A stretch of 14,931 nt of DNA, taken from assembly GCF_003463825.1 (NCBI RefSeq), contig NZ_QSDY01000046.1:1-14931 (forward strand), written 5' to 3'. The notes below the pieces were generated by a model, which was not told the origin of the DNA, ran no database searches, and was given only the letters and a program-made list of their open reading frames with translations. The position numbers and the translations under genes are program-made. Position 1 is the first letter of the stretch. Each line of letters opens with the position of its first letter. Shown piece after piece: positions 1-6,470 of the stretch. This stretch comes from Veillonella sp. AM51-8BH (GTDB taxonomy: Bacteria > Bacillota > Negativicutes > Veillonellales > Veillonellaceae).

Positions 1-10
1 TTTTTTCTGC

Positions 11-16
11 TATAAT
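11..16 (+). promoter_or_regulatory. Possible -10 box at the window edge
   Basis: A perfect TATAAT lies at 11-16, but its -35 region would fall outside the window. If used, the transcript would begin near position 22 and meet the hairpin at 41-70 almost immediately. It could equally be chance in AT-rich DNA. Confidence 0.3.
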
Positions 17-40
17 CGTAACATAATGTATAAGCTTAAT

Positions 41-76
41 AGGAAAACTACAACATATAGTAGTTTTCTTATTTTT
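41..76 (+). terminator. Intrinsic terminator-like hairpin upstream of nrdA
   Basis: An 11-bp stem (41-51 with 60-70, one G-T wobble) encloses an 8-base loop and is followed by ATTTTT. The stem is AT-rich, so it is a modest terminator. It may end transcription from a gene to the left of the window or act in the nrdA leader; the sequence does not decide between these. Confidence 0.5.
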
Positions 77-80
77 CTGA

Positions 81-109
81 TTAGATTTAACTTAAAGATA
101 TTTTATACT
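81..109 (+). promoter_or_regulatory. Candidate nrdA promoter
   Basis: TTAGAT at 81-86 and TATACT at 104-109 are separated by 17 bases. The -10 is good and the -35 is weak. Transcription would start near 116, leaving a leader of about 60 bases with a short inverted repeat (TAATCT 118-123, AGATTA 135-140). Confidence 0.35.
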
Positions 110-177
110 TTTCAGTCTAATCTTATATATGCTTAGATTAACAGTTTTATTACTTTTAAGACTCAAGGGGAACAGTA

Positions 178-2460
178 ATGGAGATTATGATCAAGAAACG
201 GGATGGCCATTTCGAGCCTTTATCCGTTGAAAAAACGAAACGTATGATTGCCTTCGCATGTTTGGGGTTAGATTCTTGTGATCCACTAGAATTGGAGTTA
301 GATGCGAAGTTACAATTCGTTGATGGCATGACTACTAAAGAGATTCAAAAAACTTTAGTACAAACTGCTATCGAAAAGGTTATCTCTAAAAAAGACGACG
401 GTTTCGGCAACCAAGTTAATAAAATGAACCAAGATTGGCAGTTTGTAGCAGCTCGCCTCTTCTTGTTCGATCTCTATAAAGAAGCCGCTATCACTCGTCG
501 TTATAAAGCATTCGGTTATGGCAACTTCCCAAATCTTGTACACATGCTTGTAGAAGAGAAAAAATACGCTGACTTCTTCGTTACAGAATATACACCTGAT
601 GAATTGCAAGAGTTAGGCGATTACATCAAACCTAAGCGCGACTACCTCTTCAACTATGAAGGTCTTAAATTATTGGCTGACCGTTACTTGGTAAAAGGCT
701 TCAACAAAGAAATCTACGAATTGCCACAAGAACGCTTCATGGCTATAGCAATGCACTTGGCATTGGTAGAGGGTGAAAACAAAGTAGAATACGCTAAGAA
801 ATTCTACGATTTGATGAGCCAGTTAAAAATGACAACAGCTACACCTACATTGGCAAACGCTGGTACACCATTCCATCAGTTGTCCTCTTGCTTTATCTCT
901 GGTGTAGATGATAACTTATGGTCCATTTACGATGTAAACAGCAAATTCTCCCGCGTATCTAAACACGGTGGTGCTCTTGGTATCTACCTTGGTAAAGTTC
1001 GTGCATTGAACTCCGATATCCGCGGTTTCAAAAACTCCTCTGGTGGCGTTATTCCTTGGATCCGTTTATACAACGATACAGCGGTTGCAGTAGACCAATT
1101 GGGTAAACGCAAAGGCGGTGCTACAGTAACACTCGATATTTGGCACAAAGACTTCTACGAATTCGTAGAGCTTCGCACTAACAATGGTGACGACCGTCGT
1201 AAAGCACACGATATCTTCCCTGCTATCTCTGTTCCAAACATCTTCATGGAACGCATGATCGGCCGTGAAAACTTCACCCTCTTTGATCCTCATGAAATCT
1301 TGGCTGTAAAAGGCTATGCTCTAGAGGACTTCTACGACACAGACGATAACAAAGAGTTCACAAAACGTTACCTTGAATGTGAACAAGATCCGAACTTACA
1401 CGGCATCGAAGTGCCAGCACTAGACATGATGAAAAAAATCATGCGCTCTGCTGTTGAAACTGGTACACCATTCATCTTCTTCCGCGACACTGTAAACGCT
1501 GCAAACCCTAACAAACATGCAGGTATGATTTACGCGTCCAACTTGTGCCACGAAATTGCACAAAACGTTGGCTTCACAAACCTTGCTGAAGAAATCATCA
1601 ACGAAGACGGCACTATCACTACAAAAACAAATACAGGCGACATGGTTACATGTAACTTGAACTCCATCAGCCTTGGCCGTATTTCTGACGAAGAATTGGA
1701 AGAAAATATCGCTCTTCAAATCCGCATGTTAGACAATGTTATTTCTATCAACCAAGCACCAGTTCCAGAATCTCGCATGACTTCTGATAAATACCGTGCT
1801 ATTGGTCTTGGTACGTCTGGTTACCACCACTACCTCGTAAATCACGATATCCAATGGGAATCCGATGAGCATATCGAAGTAGCGGACAAATTGTTCGAAA
1901 ACATCGCTTACTATGCCATCAAAGCCTCCATGGAATTGGCGAAAGAAAAAGGTGCATACCCTGCATTCAAAGGTTCCGAATGGGAAACTGGTGAATACTT
2001 CACACGCCGTGGCTACATATCCGATCGTTGGAAACAATTAGCTGCAGATGTTGCTAAATACGGTATCCGTAATGGTTACTTGATGGCCGTAGCTCCAACT
2101 GGTTCTACTTCCAACATTGCAAATACAACAGCTGGTATCGACCCTATCTTCAAAAAATTCTTCATCGAAGAAAAGAAAGGTTCTTTCACACCAAAAACTG
2201 CACCAGATTTGAACAACAAAACATTCTGGCTCTACAAAGAGGCGCATACAATCGACCAACAATGGTCCATCAAAGCTTGTGGCGTCCGTCAACGTCATAT
2301 TGACCAAGCACAATCTTTCAACTTGTACATTACACCTCAAATGAAAGCGAAAGAAATTCTCGACCTTTATATTGAGGCGTACAAACAAGGTATTAAAACA
2401 ATCTACTACATCCGTAACCAATCCCTTGAAATGGATGAGTGCACTAGCTGCTCCTCCTAA
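178..2460 (+). CDS. nrdA: Ribonucleoside-diphosphate reductase, class Ia alpha subunit
   Basis: This is the large catalytic subunit that reduces ribonucleoside diphosphates to deoxyribonucleotides together with the NrdB radical subunit. Residues about 3-95 form an N-terminal ATP-cone (KRDG near the start), the allosteric activity site that separates NrdA from NrdE. Active-site residues are visible: C238 in SSCFISG, the N455-x-C457-x-E459 set in NLCHE, and C492 in TCNLNS, equivalent to E. coli C225, N437/C439/E441 and C462. Y743-Y744 (TIYYIRN) match the radical-transfer tyrosines, and the tail ends with the redox pair C755-x-x-C758. At 760 residues it matches E. coli NrdA (761). AAGGGG at 165-170 sits 7 bases before the chosen ATG; a second in-frame ATG at 187 fits the ribosome site less well. 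nrdB follows after 199 bp. Confidence 0.96.
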   Translation: MEIMIKKRDGHFEPLSVEKTKRMIAFACLGLDSCDPLELELDAKLQFVDGMTTKEIQKTLVQTAIEKVISKKDDGFGNQVNKMNQDWQFVAARLFLFDLYKEAAITRRYKAFGYGNFPNLVHMLVEEKKYADFFVTEYTPDELQELGDYIKPKRDYLFNYEGLKLLADRYLVKGFNKEIYELPQERFMAIAMHLALVEGENKVEYAKKFYDLMSQLKMTTATPTLANAGTPFHQLSSCFISGVDDNLWSIYDVNSKFSRVSKHGGALGIYLGKVRALNSDIRGFKNSSGGVIPWIRLYNDTAVAVDQLGKRKGGATVTLDIWHKDFYEFVELRTNNGDDRRKAHDIFPAISVPNIFMERMIGRENFTLFDPHEILAVKGYALEDFYDTDDNKEFTKRYLECEQDPNLHGIEVPALDMMKKIMRSAVETGTPFIFFRDTVNAANPNKHAGMIYASNLCHEIAQNVGFTNLAEEIINEDGTITTKTNTGDMVTCNLNSISLGRISDEELEENIALQIRMLDNVISINQAPVPESRMTSDKYRAIGLGTSGYHHYLVNHDIQWESDEHIEVADKLFENIAYYAIKASMELAKEKGAYPAFKGSEWETGEYFTRRGYISDRWKQLAADVAKYGIRNGYLMAVAPTGSTSNIANTTAGIDPIFKKFFIEEKKGSFTPKTAPDLNNKTFWLYKEAHTIDQQWSIKACGVRQRHIDQAQSFNLYITPQMKAKEILDLYIEAYKQGIKTIYYIRNQSLEMDECTSCSS

Positions 2461-2525
2461 TCCGAGGCAGATATACTCTACCTTATATAATAAAATGTAG
2501 GTCATGGTAAAAGTTAAAAATATCA

Positions 2526-2564
2526 TTGCTATATTTTATAAAAACTATACACTATAAGTAGAGA
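2526..2564 (+). promoter_or_regulatory. Candidate nrdB promoter with NrdR-box-like sequence
   Basis: TTGCTA at 2526-2531 and TACACT at 2548-2553 are separated by 16 bases and could be an internal promoter for nrdB. The 16 bases at 2549-2564 match about 12 of 16 positions of the remembered NrdR box consensus (acaCwAtATaTwGtgt), including the conserved C and G. NrdR boxes normally occur in pairs about three helical turns apart, and I see no clear second box. This is a weak call. Confidence 0.25.
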
Positions 2565-2607
2565 GCACTAAACATGTGAAAGATACTTTCACCAATATTA
2601 TAAATCT

Positions 2608-2638
2608 GATGACGACCTATAGCAGTATAGGTCGCATC
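2608..2638 (+). other. Intercistronic hairpin between nrdA and nrdB
   Basis: A perfect 9-bp stem (CGACCTATA 2613-2621 with TATAGGTCG 2626-2634) closes a GCAG tetraloop. It extends by four more pairs (GATG 2608-2611 with CATC 2635-2638) across a bulged A. There is no T-tract after it, so it is not a terminator. It ends 8 bases before the nrdB ribosome site, so a role in mRNA processing, stability or translation is possible. Confidence 0.6.
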
Positions 2639-2659
2639 GTTGTATAAAGGAGTCCTACT

Positions 2660-3688
2660 ATGGATAAAAAACTGATCTTTAACGAACATGGTGAACGTGG
2701 CACGCAATCTATGATTGGTGGCAATACTACAAACCTTCGCGAATGGAACCGTATCAAGTACGACTGGGCTAACCAAATGTACCGTACAATGCTCAACAAC
2801 TTCTGGATTCCTGAAGAAATTTCCTTGAACGAAGACGTTAAGCAATTCCCATACTTAACAGATTACGAACGCCGTGCATTTGACAAAATCATTGCGTTCT
2901 TGAACTTCCTTGATTCCATTCAATCTGAAAACTTGCCTAACTTGAGCCGCTATATTACAGCATCTGAAGTGGCATCCTTATTGAATATCCAAGCATTCCA
3001 AGAAGAAATTCACGCTCAAAGTTATTCTTACATTTTGGACACTGTAACAAACCCTATTACACGTGACAAAATTTATGACGAATGGCGTACAGATAAAACA
3101 TTGCTTGAACGTAACCGTTTCATCGCCGATGCATACCAACGTTTCAGCGACGATTCTAGCGAAGCAAACCTTATTCATACAATCATTGCGAACTATATCC
3201 TAGAAGGTATTTATTTCTACTCTGGCTTTAGCTTCTTCTACACATTGGCACGCCAAGGTAAAATGACAGCTACATCCACAATCTTCAAATACATCAACCG
3301 CGACGAAGTAACTCATCTTGTATTGTTCCAAAACATCATCCGCGAGTTACGCCGTGAACGCCCTGACTTGTTCACACCTGAACTAGAAGCGAAAATTACT
3401 GACATGATTCGCCAAGGTGCGGAGAATGAAATCGCTTGGGGTCAATATATCACTGATGATAAAATCCTCGGCCTTAACAACGTTCTTATCGAACGCTATA
3501 TCAAATACCTTGCAAACATCCGCTTAGAAGCAATCGGCTTACCTCATTTATATCCTGAAATCAAGGAAAATCCTATGGAATGGATCGAAAGCTTCTCCAA
3601 TTTGAATAGCACAAAAACTGACTTCTTCGAAGCCAAAGTTACAAACTATACAAAAGCAGCAGCATTTGATTTCGATGACTTAGAATAA
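2660..3688 (+). CDS. nrdB: Ribonucleoside-diphosphate reductase, class Ia beta (radical) subunit
   Basis: This small subunit holds the dimetal centre and tyrosyl radical that start catalysis in NrdA. The expected metal ligands are all present: D85 (FLDSIQ), E115 and H118 (EEIH), E182 (ILEGIYFY), E216 and H219 (DEVTH). The radical tyrosine is Y122 in HAQSYSY, the same number as in E. coli NrdB, so this is a tyrosyl-radical enzyme and not the Phe-substituted class Ic type. The C-terminus ends in FDFDDLE, the kind of acidic tail that docks onto NrdA. At 342 residues it is slightly shorter than E. coli NrdB. AAAGGAG at 2646-2652 lies 7 bases before the ATG. Formation of the radical normally needs oxygen, which is notable if the host is an anaerobe as inferred. 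Confidence 0.96.
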   Translation: MDKKLIFNEHGERGTQSMIGGNTTNLREWNRIKYDWANQMYRTMLNNFWIPEEISLNEDVKQFPYLTDYERRAFDKIIAFLNFLDSIQSENLPNLSRYITASEVASLLNIQAFQEEIHAQSYSYILDTVTNPITRDKIYDEWRTDKTLLERNRFIADAYQRFSDDSSEANLIHTIIANYILEGIYFYSGFSFFYTLARQGKMTATSTIFKYINRDEVTHLVLFQNIIRELRRERPDLFTPELEAKITDMIRQGAENEIAWGQYITDDKILGLNNVLIERYIKYLANIRLEAIGLPHLYPEIKENPMEWIESFSNLNSTKTDFFEAKVTNYTKAAAFDFDDLE

Positions 3689-3731
3689 AAAAAGGATGCT
3701 TTCACAGAAAACTGTGAAAGCATCCTTTTTT
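3687..3731 (+). terminator. Strong intrinsic terminator after nrdB
   Basis: A perfect 14-bp stem (3694-3707 with 3712-3725) with an AAAA loop is followed by six T residues (3726-3731) and preceded by an A-run that begins inside the nrdB stop codon. The A-run would give a T-tract on the other strand, so it can probably also stop minus-strand transcripts coming from the DIP1984-family gene, which has no other terminator. Confidence 0.93.
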
Positions 3732-3920
3732 AGTCCCCAACGCCACCCTCATCAAAATAGTTGACACATGGTAATACATTATAAAAAATAACCATACATT
3801 TATACCCGATAAGGGCCTACACGATACATATCATCAACGCCCCGTACATGTAATGTCATCTTTTTACGAATTAAGCAATCGTGGCTTTGTATCCACCCTA
3901 TCTTGATTACCAACTTGTAA

Positions 3921-4379
3921 TTAGTACTCTATTAAATCAACAGTCCAGTTAGTGGATTGTAATAAGTTATCTAATGTGCGAATCTCCTTAGATATTTTAT
4001 CTGCTGTTTTTTGTAATTCACTAACATTTACAGTTGCTATCATTTTAATTTCTGATCCACGAGCCCTATAATTGATAGCACTCGCACTATCTGCTAACGC
4101 ACGATATGCAGAAAGCCGCATAATAGCACCTTCTTTTTCCGCTATAATTTGCGTTAAAGAGCGGCCTTCAACAATAGTTGTACAGTTAGTGAGATTAATA
4201 TCTTTAATGAGTTGTTGAAATCTTGCAATTGCCGCTTCTAATTCTTGCATCAATACTTTAGGGTCTTCATTAGGTATTTCCCCTTCTTGTACTAAACTAT
4301 TTTGATTTAAACGACCTCGCAAATCACTAATTTTCTTATTTAAATCAGCTCGTTCTTGTAATGCCTCTGCTAATTTCAT
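3921..4379 (-). CDS. DIP1984-family protein (function unknown)
   Basis: A 152-residue soluble protein that I recognise as the DIP1984 (septicolysin-like) family from its start MKLAEALQERADLNKKI, followed by LRGRL, VQEGE and a long charged, probably helical region (about residues 40-100). The family has no well-established function that I know. No signal peptide or membrane segment is visible. The C-terminal third contains an I-K-M-x-A-T-V-N-V-S segment and a helical tail ending in NWTVDLIEY. GAGGTGA (complement of 4386-4392) lies 6 bases before the ATG. It is downstream of the GNAT gene on the same strand with 108 bp between them, so the two may be co-transcribed. Confidence 0.75.
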   Translation of the reverse strand: MKLAEALQERADLNKKISDLRGRLNQNSLVQEGEIPNEDPKVLMQELEAAIARFQQLIKDINLTNCTTIVEGRSLTQIIAEKEGAIMRLSAYRALADSASAINYRARGSEIKMIATVNVSELQKTADKISKEIRTLDNLLQSTNWTVDLIEY

Positions 4380-4487
4380 AATTTTTCACCTCACAACAAA
4401 CAATATATCAACTTACCTATTAACTATTACGTATCATATAGGAATTGATTTTATAGAAGTATCTACTTGTTTTTATAGTATAAAGCC

Positions 4488-4904
4488 TTATAAAACCTTC
4501 CGCATCAAGATATGTGGGCATCCTTCATCAAGGTATTCCTCTCCTTCAGCTTTATACCCAAGGGATTCGTAGAATGGTTTTGCCTGTACTTGAGCCGACA
4601 AGGAGCAGGTTTTAAATCCGTCACGGCGAATGCCGTTCTCTGCAGCCATCATAATCTTGGTACCTAAATGTTGTCCACGGTATAGCTTACGTACCGCCAT
4701 ACGTCCAATATGTGCATCTCCAGCTACATCACTTGGAAAATAACGACACGTACCAGCAGCTTTGCCATCTATAGATAAGAGTACAAACTTTGCTATATCA
4801 TCGATTTCATCAAACTCGTCTTCAAAGCCTTGTTCTTTCATAAACACATCGATACGAATTTGTTTTATTTCATCAGTAATATGATCTAGAACTTGAACAA
4901 TCAT
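4488..4904 (-). CDS. GNAT-family N-acetyltransferase (YjcF/ElaA-like)
   Basis: A 138-residue single-domain acetyltransferase expected to use acetyl-CoA. The N-terminal RIDVFMKEQGF followed by an acidic stretch is typical of the YjcF/ElaA-like branch. Motif A is IGRMAVRKLYRGQHLG (about residues 66-81), the acetyl-CoA pyrophosphate loop; its usual R-x-x-G-x-G reads R-G-Q-H-L-G, with His in place of the first Gly. The C-terminal AKPFYESLGYKAEGEEYLDEG followed by PHILM is the usual motif B end. The substrate cannot be deduced. AGAAAGGGG (complement of 4910-4918) lies 5 bases upstream of the ATG. The gene is divergent from the aro operon. Confidence 0.88.
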   Translation of the reverse strand: MIVQVLDHITDEIKQIRIDVFMKEQGFEDEFDEIDDIAKFVLLSIDGKAAGTCRYFPSDVAGDAHIGRMAVRKLYRGQHLGTKIMMAAENGIRRDGFKTCSLSAQVQAKPFYESLGYKAEGEEYLDEGCPHILMRKVL

Positions 4905-4996
4905 GGGTGCCCCTTTCTAATTATAAGTATATTTATAAGAATCGATTTAGTTGTATTCCAAAATACTCTATGCCGATCGAAAAACTTCTTATTTTT

Positions 4997-5002
4997 ATTA
5001 TA
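4997..5002 (-). promoter_or_regulatory. Possible -10 box for the GNAT gene
   Basis: The complement of 4997-5002 reads TATAAT, about 95 bp upstream of the GNAT start codon. No convincing -35 is present at the right spacing, so the call is tentative. Confidence 0.25.
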
Positions 5003-5096
5003 TCAAAAACACGCTTAATTCCATAAAATTTCTAGGTTTCCATTAATTCCTACAGCAAAAATATTTTAAAACTTATATGAAATTCATTTTTAGGTG

Positions 5097-5126
5097 TTGC
5101 ATAATTTTATCATTTGGGTTTATACT
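5097..5126 (+). promoter_or_regulatory. Promoter of the aro operon leader
   Basis: TTGCAT (5097-5102) and TATACT (5121-5126) are separated by 18 bases, predicting a start near 5133. This places the leader peptide ribosome site about 10 bases into the transcript and the terminator about 155 bases in, the geometry expected of an attenuated operon. Confidence 0.7.
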
Positions 5127-5159
5127 ATACCCATAATTTTTAGAAAGGAGCAACCAAAG

Positions 5160-5249
5160 ATGACTAACCAAATTAGCCTAGCTACAAAACAATACTTTTA
5201 TTGGTTCTTTATCCAACGTACGGGTAAGGAACTATTTGTGGTACGCTAA
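5160..5249 (+). CDS. Aromatic leader peptide (29 aa) of the aro operon attenuator
   Basis: A 29-codon reading frame with a strong ribosome site (AGAAAGGAG, 5142-5150, 9 bases before ATG). Codons 12-17 read Tyr-Phe-Tyr-Trp-Phe-Phe (5193-5210), six consecutive aromatic residues covering all three products of chorismate, plus another Phe at 26. The peptide has no domain and looks like a ribosome-stalling leader, analogous in principle to trpL and pheL. Its stop is 36 bases before the terminator hairpin begins. When charged aromatic tRNAs are scarce the ribosome would pause at 5193-5210, leaving 5219-5226 free to pair with the terminator 5' arm. The peptide and its role are inferred from sequence; I do not know a named homologue. 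Confidence 0.85.
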   Translation: MTNQISLATKQYFYWFFIQRTGKELFVVR

Positions 5250-5301
5250 TTAAGATTGAGTCATTATTAGTTGCTTAGAATAGTAAAAGGGCTACCCGTA
5301 T
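5218..5301 (+). promoter_or_regulatory. Predicted antiterminator structure in the aro leader
   Basis: TACGGGTA (5219-5226, inside the leader peptide codons 20-23) is perfectly complementary to TACCCGTA (5293-5300), which is the loop-proximal part of the terminator 5' arm. A wobble pair 5218-5301 extends it. Nested inside are ACTATT (5231-5236) with AATAGT (5279-5284) and CTAAT (5246-5250) with ATTAG (5266-5270). This fold and the terminator cannot form together. A ribosome stalled on the aromatic codons would favour this fold; a ribosome running to the stop codon would cover it. Confidence 0.7.
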
Positions 5302-5324
5302 TAAACTACGGGTAGCCCTTTTTT
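5285..5324 (+). terminator. Attenuator terminator upstream of aroF
   Basis: A perfect 12-bp GC-rich stem (5289-5300 with 5307-5318) with a 6-base TTAAAC loop is extended by A-T pairs and ends in TTTTTT (5319-5324). It lies between the leader peptide and aroF, so unless regulated it would block expression of the whole operon. Confidence 0.93.
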
Positions 5325-5382
5325 GTTTGCTATCCCGTATGGTAAGCCCTACTATTCACTGTAGTTATAAGGAGGAATTATC

Positions 5383-6396
5383 ATGATTATTACATTGAAA
5401 CAAAACGCAGCAGAAACAGAGGTATCTCGTTTACGCAGTGAATTAGAGGAAAAAGGCTTCATTATCCACCCAGTAGAAGGTGCACGCTATAATATTTTAG
5501 GTCTTATCGGTGATACTGCATCTCTTGATGCTCGTCAAATTGAATCCCTTGATTTTGTAGATAAAGTAACTCGCATCCAAGAACCATACAAAAAAGCAAA
5601 CCGTAAATTCCATCCAGATGATTCTGTAATCAACGTAGGTGGTGCATTGATCGGTGGCGGTCACTTCGCAGTAATGGCAGGCCCTTGCTCCGTAGAAACG
5701 CCTGAACAAGTATTAGAAACAGCAAAAGCTTGTAAAGCAGCAGGTGCTACAATTCTTCGTGGTGGTGCTTTCAAACCACGTACTTCTCCATACTCCTTCC
5801 AAGGTATGGGTCCAGAAGGTTTGGAATTGTTAGAGCTTGCTAAAAAAGAAACTGGCCTTCCTATCGTTTCCGAAGTTATGGATATTTCTCAATTACAATA
5901 CTTCGATAATGTAGATATGCTTCAAATCGGCGCTCGTAATATGCAAAACTTCACACTTTTAAAAGAAGTAGGCAAATTAAACAAACCAGTTCTTTTAAAA
6001 CGCGGTTTATCTGCTACATACGAAGAATGGTTGATGGCTGCTGAATACATCATGTCCGAAGGCAATGAACAAGTTGTATTATGCGAACGTGGTATCCGCA
6101 CATTCGAAACTAAAACTCGTAATACATTAGACGTAACAGCAATTCCTATGATGCACGAATTATCTCACTTGCCAATCATCATGGACCCTAGCCACGCTGC
6201 AGGTATGAGCCGCATGGTTCGTCCACTTTCCCTTGCATCCATAGGCGGCGGTGCAGACGGCCTTATGATCGAAGTTCACAATGATCCATCCAAAGCATTA
6301 TGCGACGGCCCACAAGCATTACGTCCAGACCAATTCACTAGCCTTATGAAAGAAATTATCGCATTGCGCCAAGCATTGGTAGAATGCACTAAATAA
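5383..6396 (+). CDS. aroF: 3-deoxy-7-phosphoheptulonate synthase (DAHP synthase, type I-beta)
   Basis: It catalyses the first committed step of the shikimate pathway, condensing phosphoenolpyruvate with erythrose-4-phosphate. Residues 1 to about 65 form the small ferredoxin-like domain of the Thermotoga-type enzymes, which in that family binds Tyr/Phe for feedback inhibition. The TIM barrel follows: AGPCSVE (99-105, metal ligand C102), GGAFKPRTSPYSFQG, SEVMD, LLKRG, MDPSHAAG and HNDPSKALCDGPQAL. The length of 337 residues is usual for domain plus barrel. GGAGG at 5371-5375 lies 7 bases before the ATG. It is the first gene after the aromatic attenuator, so synthesis and probably activity are both controlled by end products. 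A hairpin at 6413-6450 separates it from aroB. Confidence 0.96.
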   Translation: MIITLKQNAAETEVSRLRSELEEKGFIIHPVEGARYNILGLIGDTASLDARQIESLDFVDKVTRIQEPYKKANRKFHPDDSVINVGGALIGGGHFAVMAGPCSVETPEQVLETAKACKAAGATILRGGAFKPRTSPYSFQGMGPEGLELLELAKKETGLPIVSEVMDISQLQYFDNVDMLQIGARNMQNFTLLKEVGKLNKPVLLKRGLSATYEEWLMAAEYIMSEGNEQVVLCERGIRTFETKTRNTLDVTAIPMMHELSHLPIIMDPSHAAGMSRMVRPLSLASIGGGADGLMIEVHNDPSKALCDGPQALRPDQFTSLMKEIIALRQALVECTK

Positions 6397-6412
6397 TCTT
6401 AAATAGCACACA

Positions 6413-6450
6413 AATAAGCTAGTATCCGTTATAATAGGTACTAGCTTATT
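6413..6450 (+). other. Intercistronic hairpin aroF-aroB
   Basis: A perfect 12-bp stem (AATAAGCTAGTA 6413-6424 with TACTAGCTTATT 6439-6450) is followed by CTTTTATG. The T-tract is short, so it is at most a leaky terminator. It ends just before the aroB ribosome site (6459-6464) and could shape relative expression of the two genes. Confidence 0.6.
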
Positions 6451-6470
6451 CTTTTATGAAAGGAACTGTT

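Noticed and set aside
49..64. NrdR box in the leader upstream of nrdA
   Set aside because: About 10 of 16 positions match, and the conserved C and G positions do not. The sequence is better explained as the loop and stem of the terminator-like hairpin.
2038..2526. Long minus-strand open frame of 162 codons across the end of nrdA
   Set aside because: It is antisense to well-conserved nrdA coding sequence, has no ribosome site, and its composition is that of a reverse-frame shadow.
3761..3789. Perfect TTGACA at 3761-3766 as a plus-strand promoter
   Set aside because: No acceptable -10 occurs 16-18 bases downstream (the nearest TATAAA gives a 13-base spacer), and there is no plus-strand gene to drive before 5160.
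5133..5380. T-box or riboswitch in the aro leader
   Set aside because: I find no T-box core sequence and no recognisable aptamer. The leader peptide with aromatic codons and pairing alternatives explains the region.
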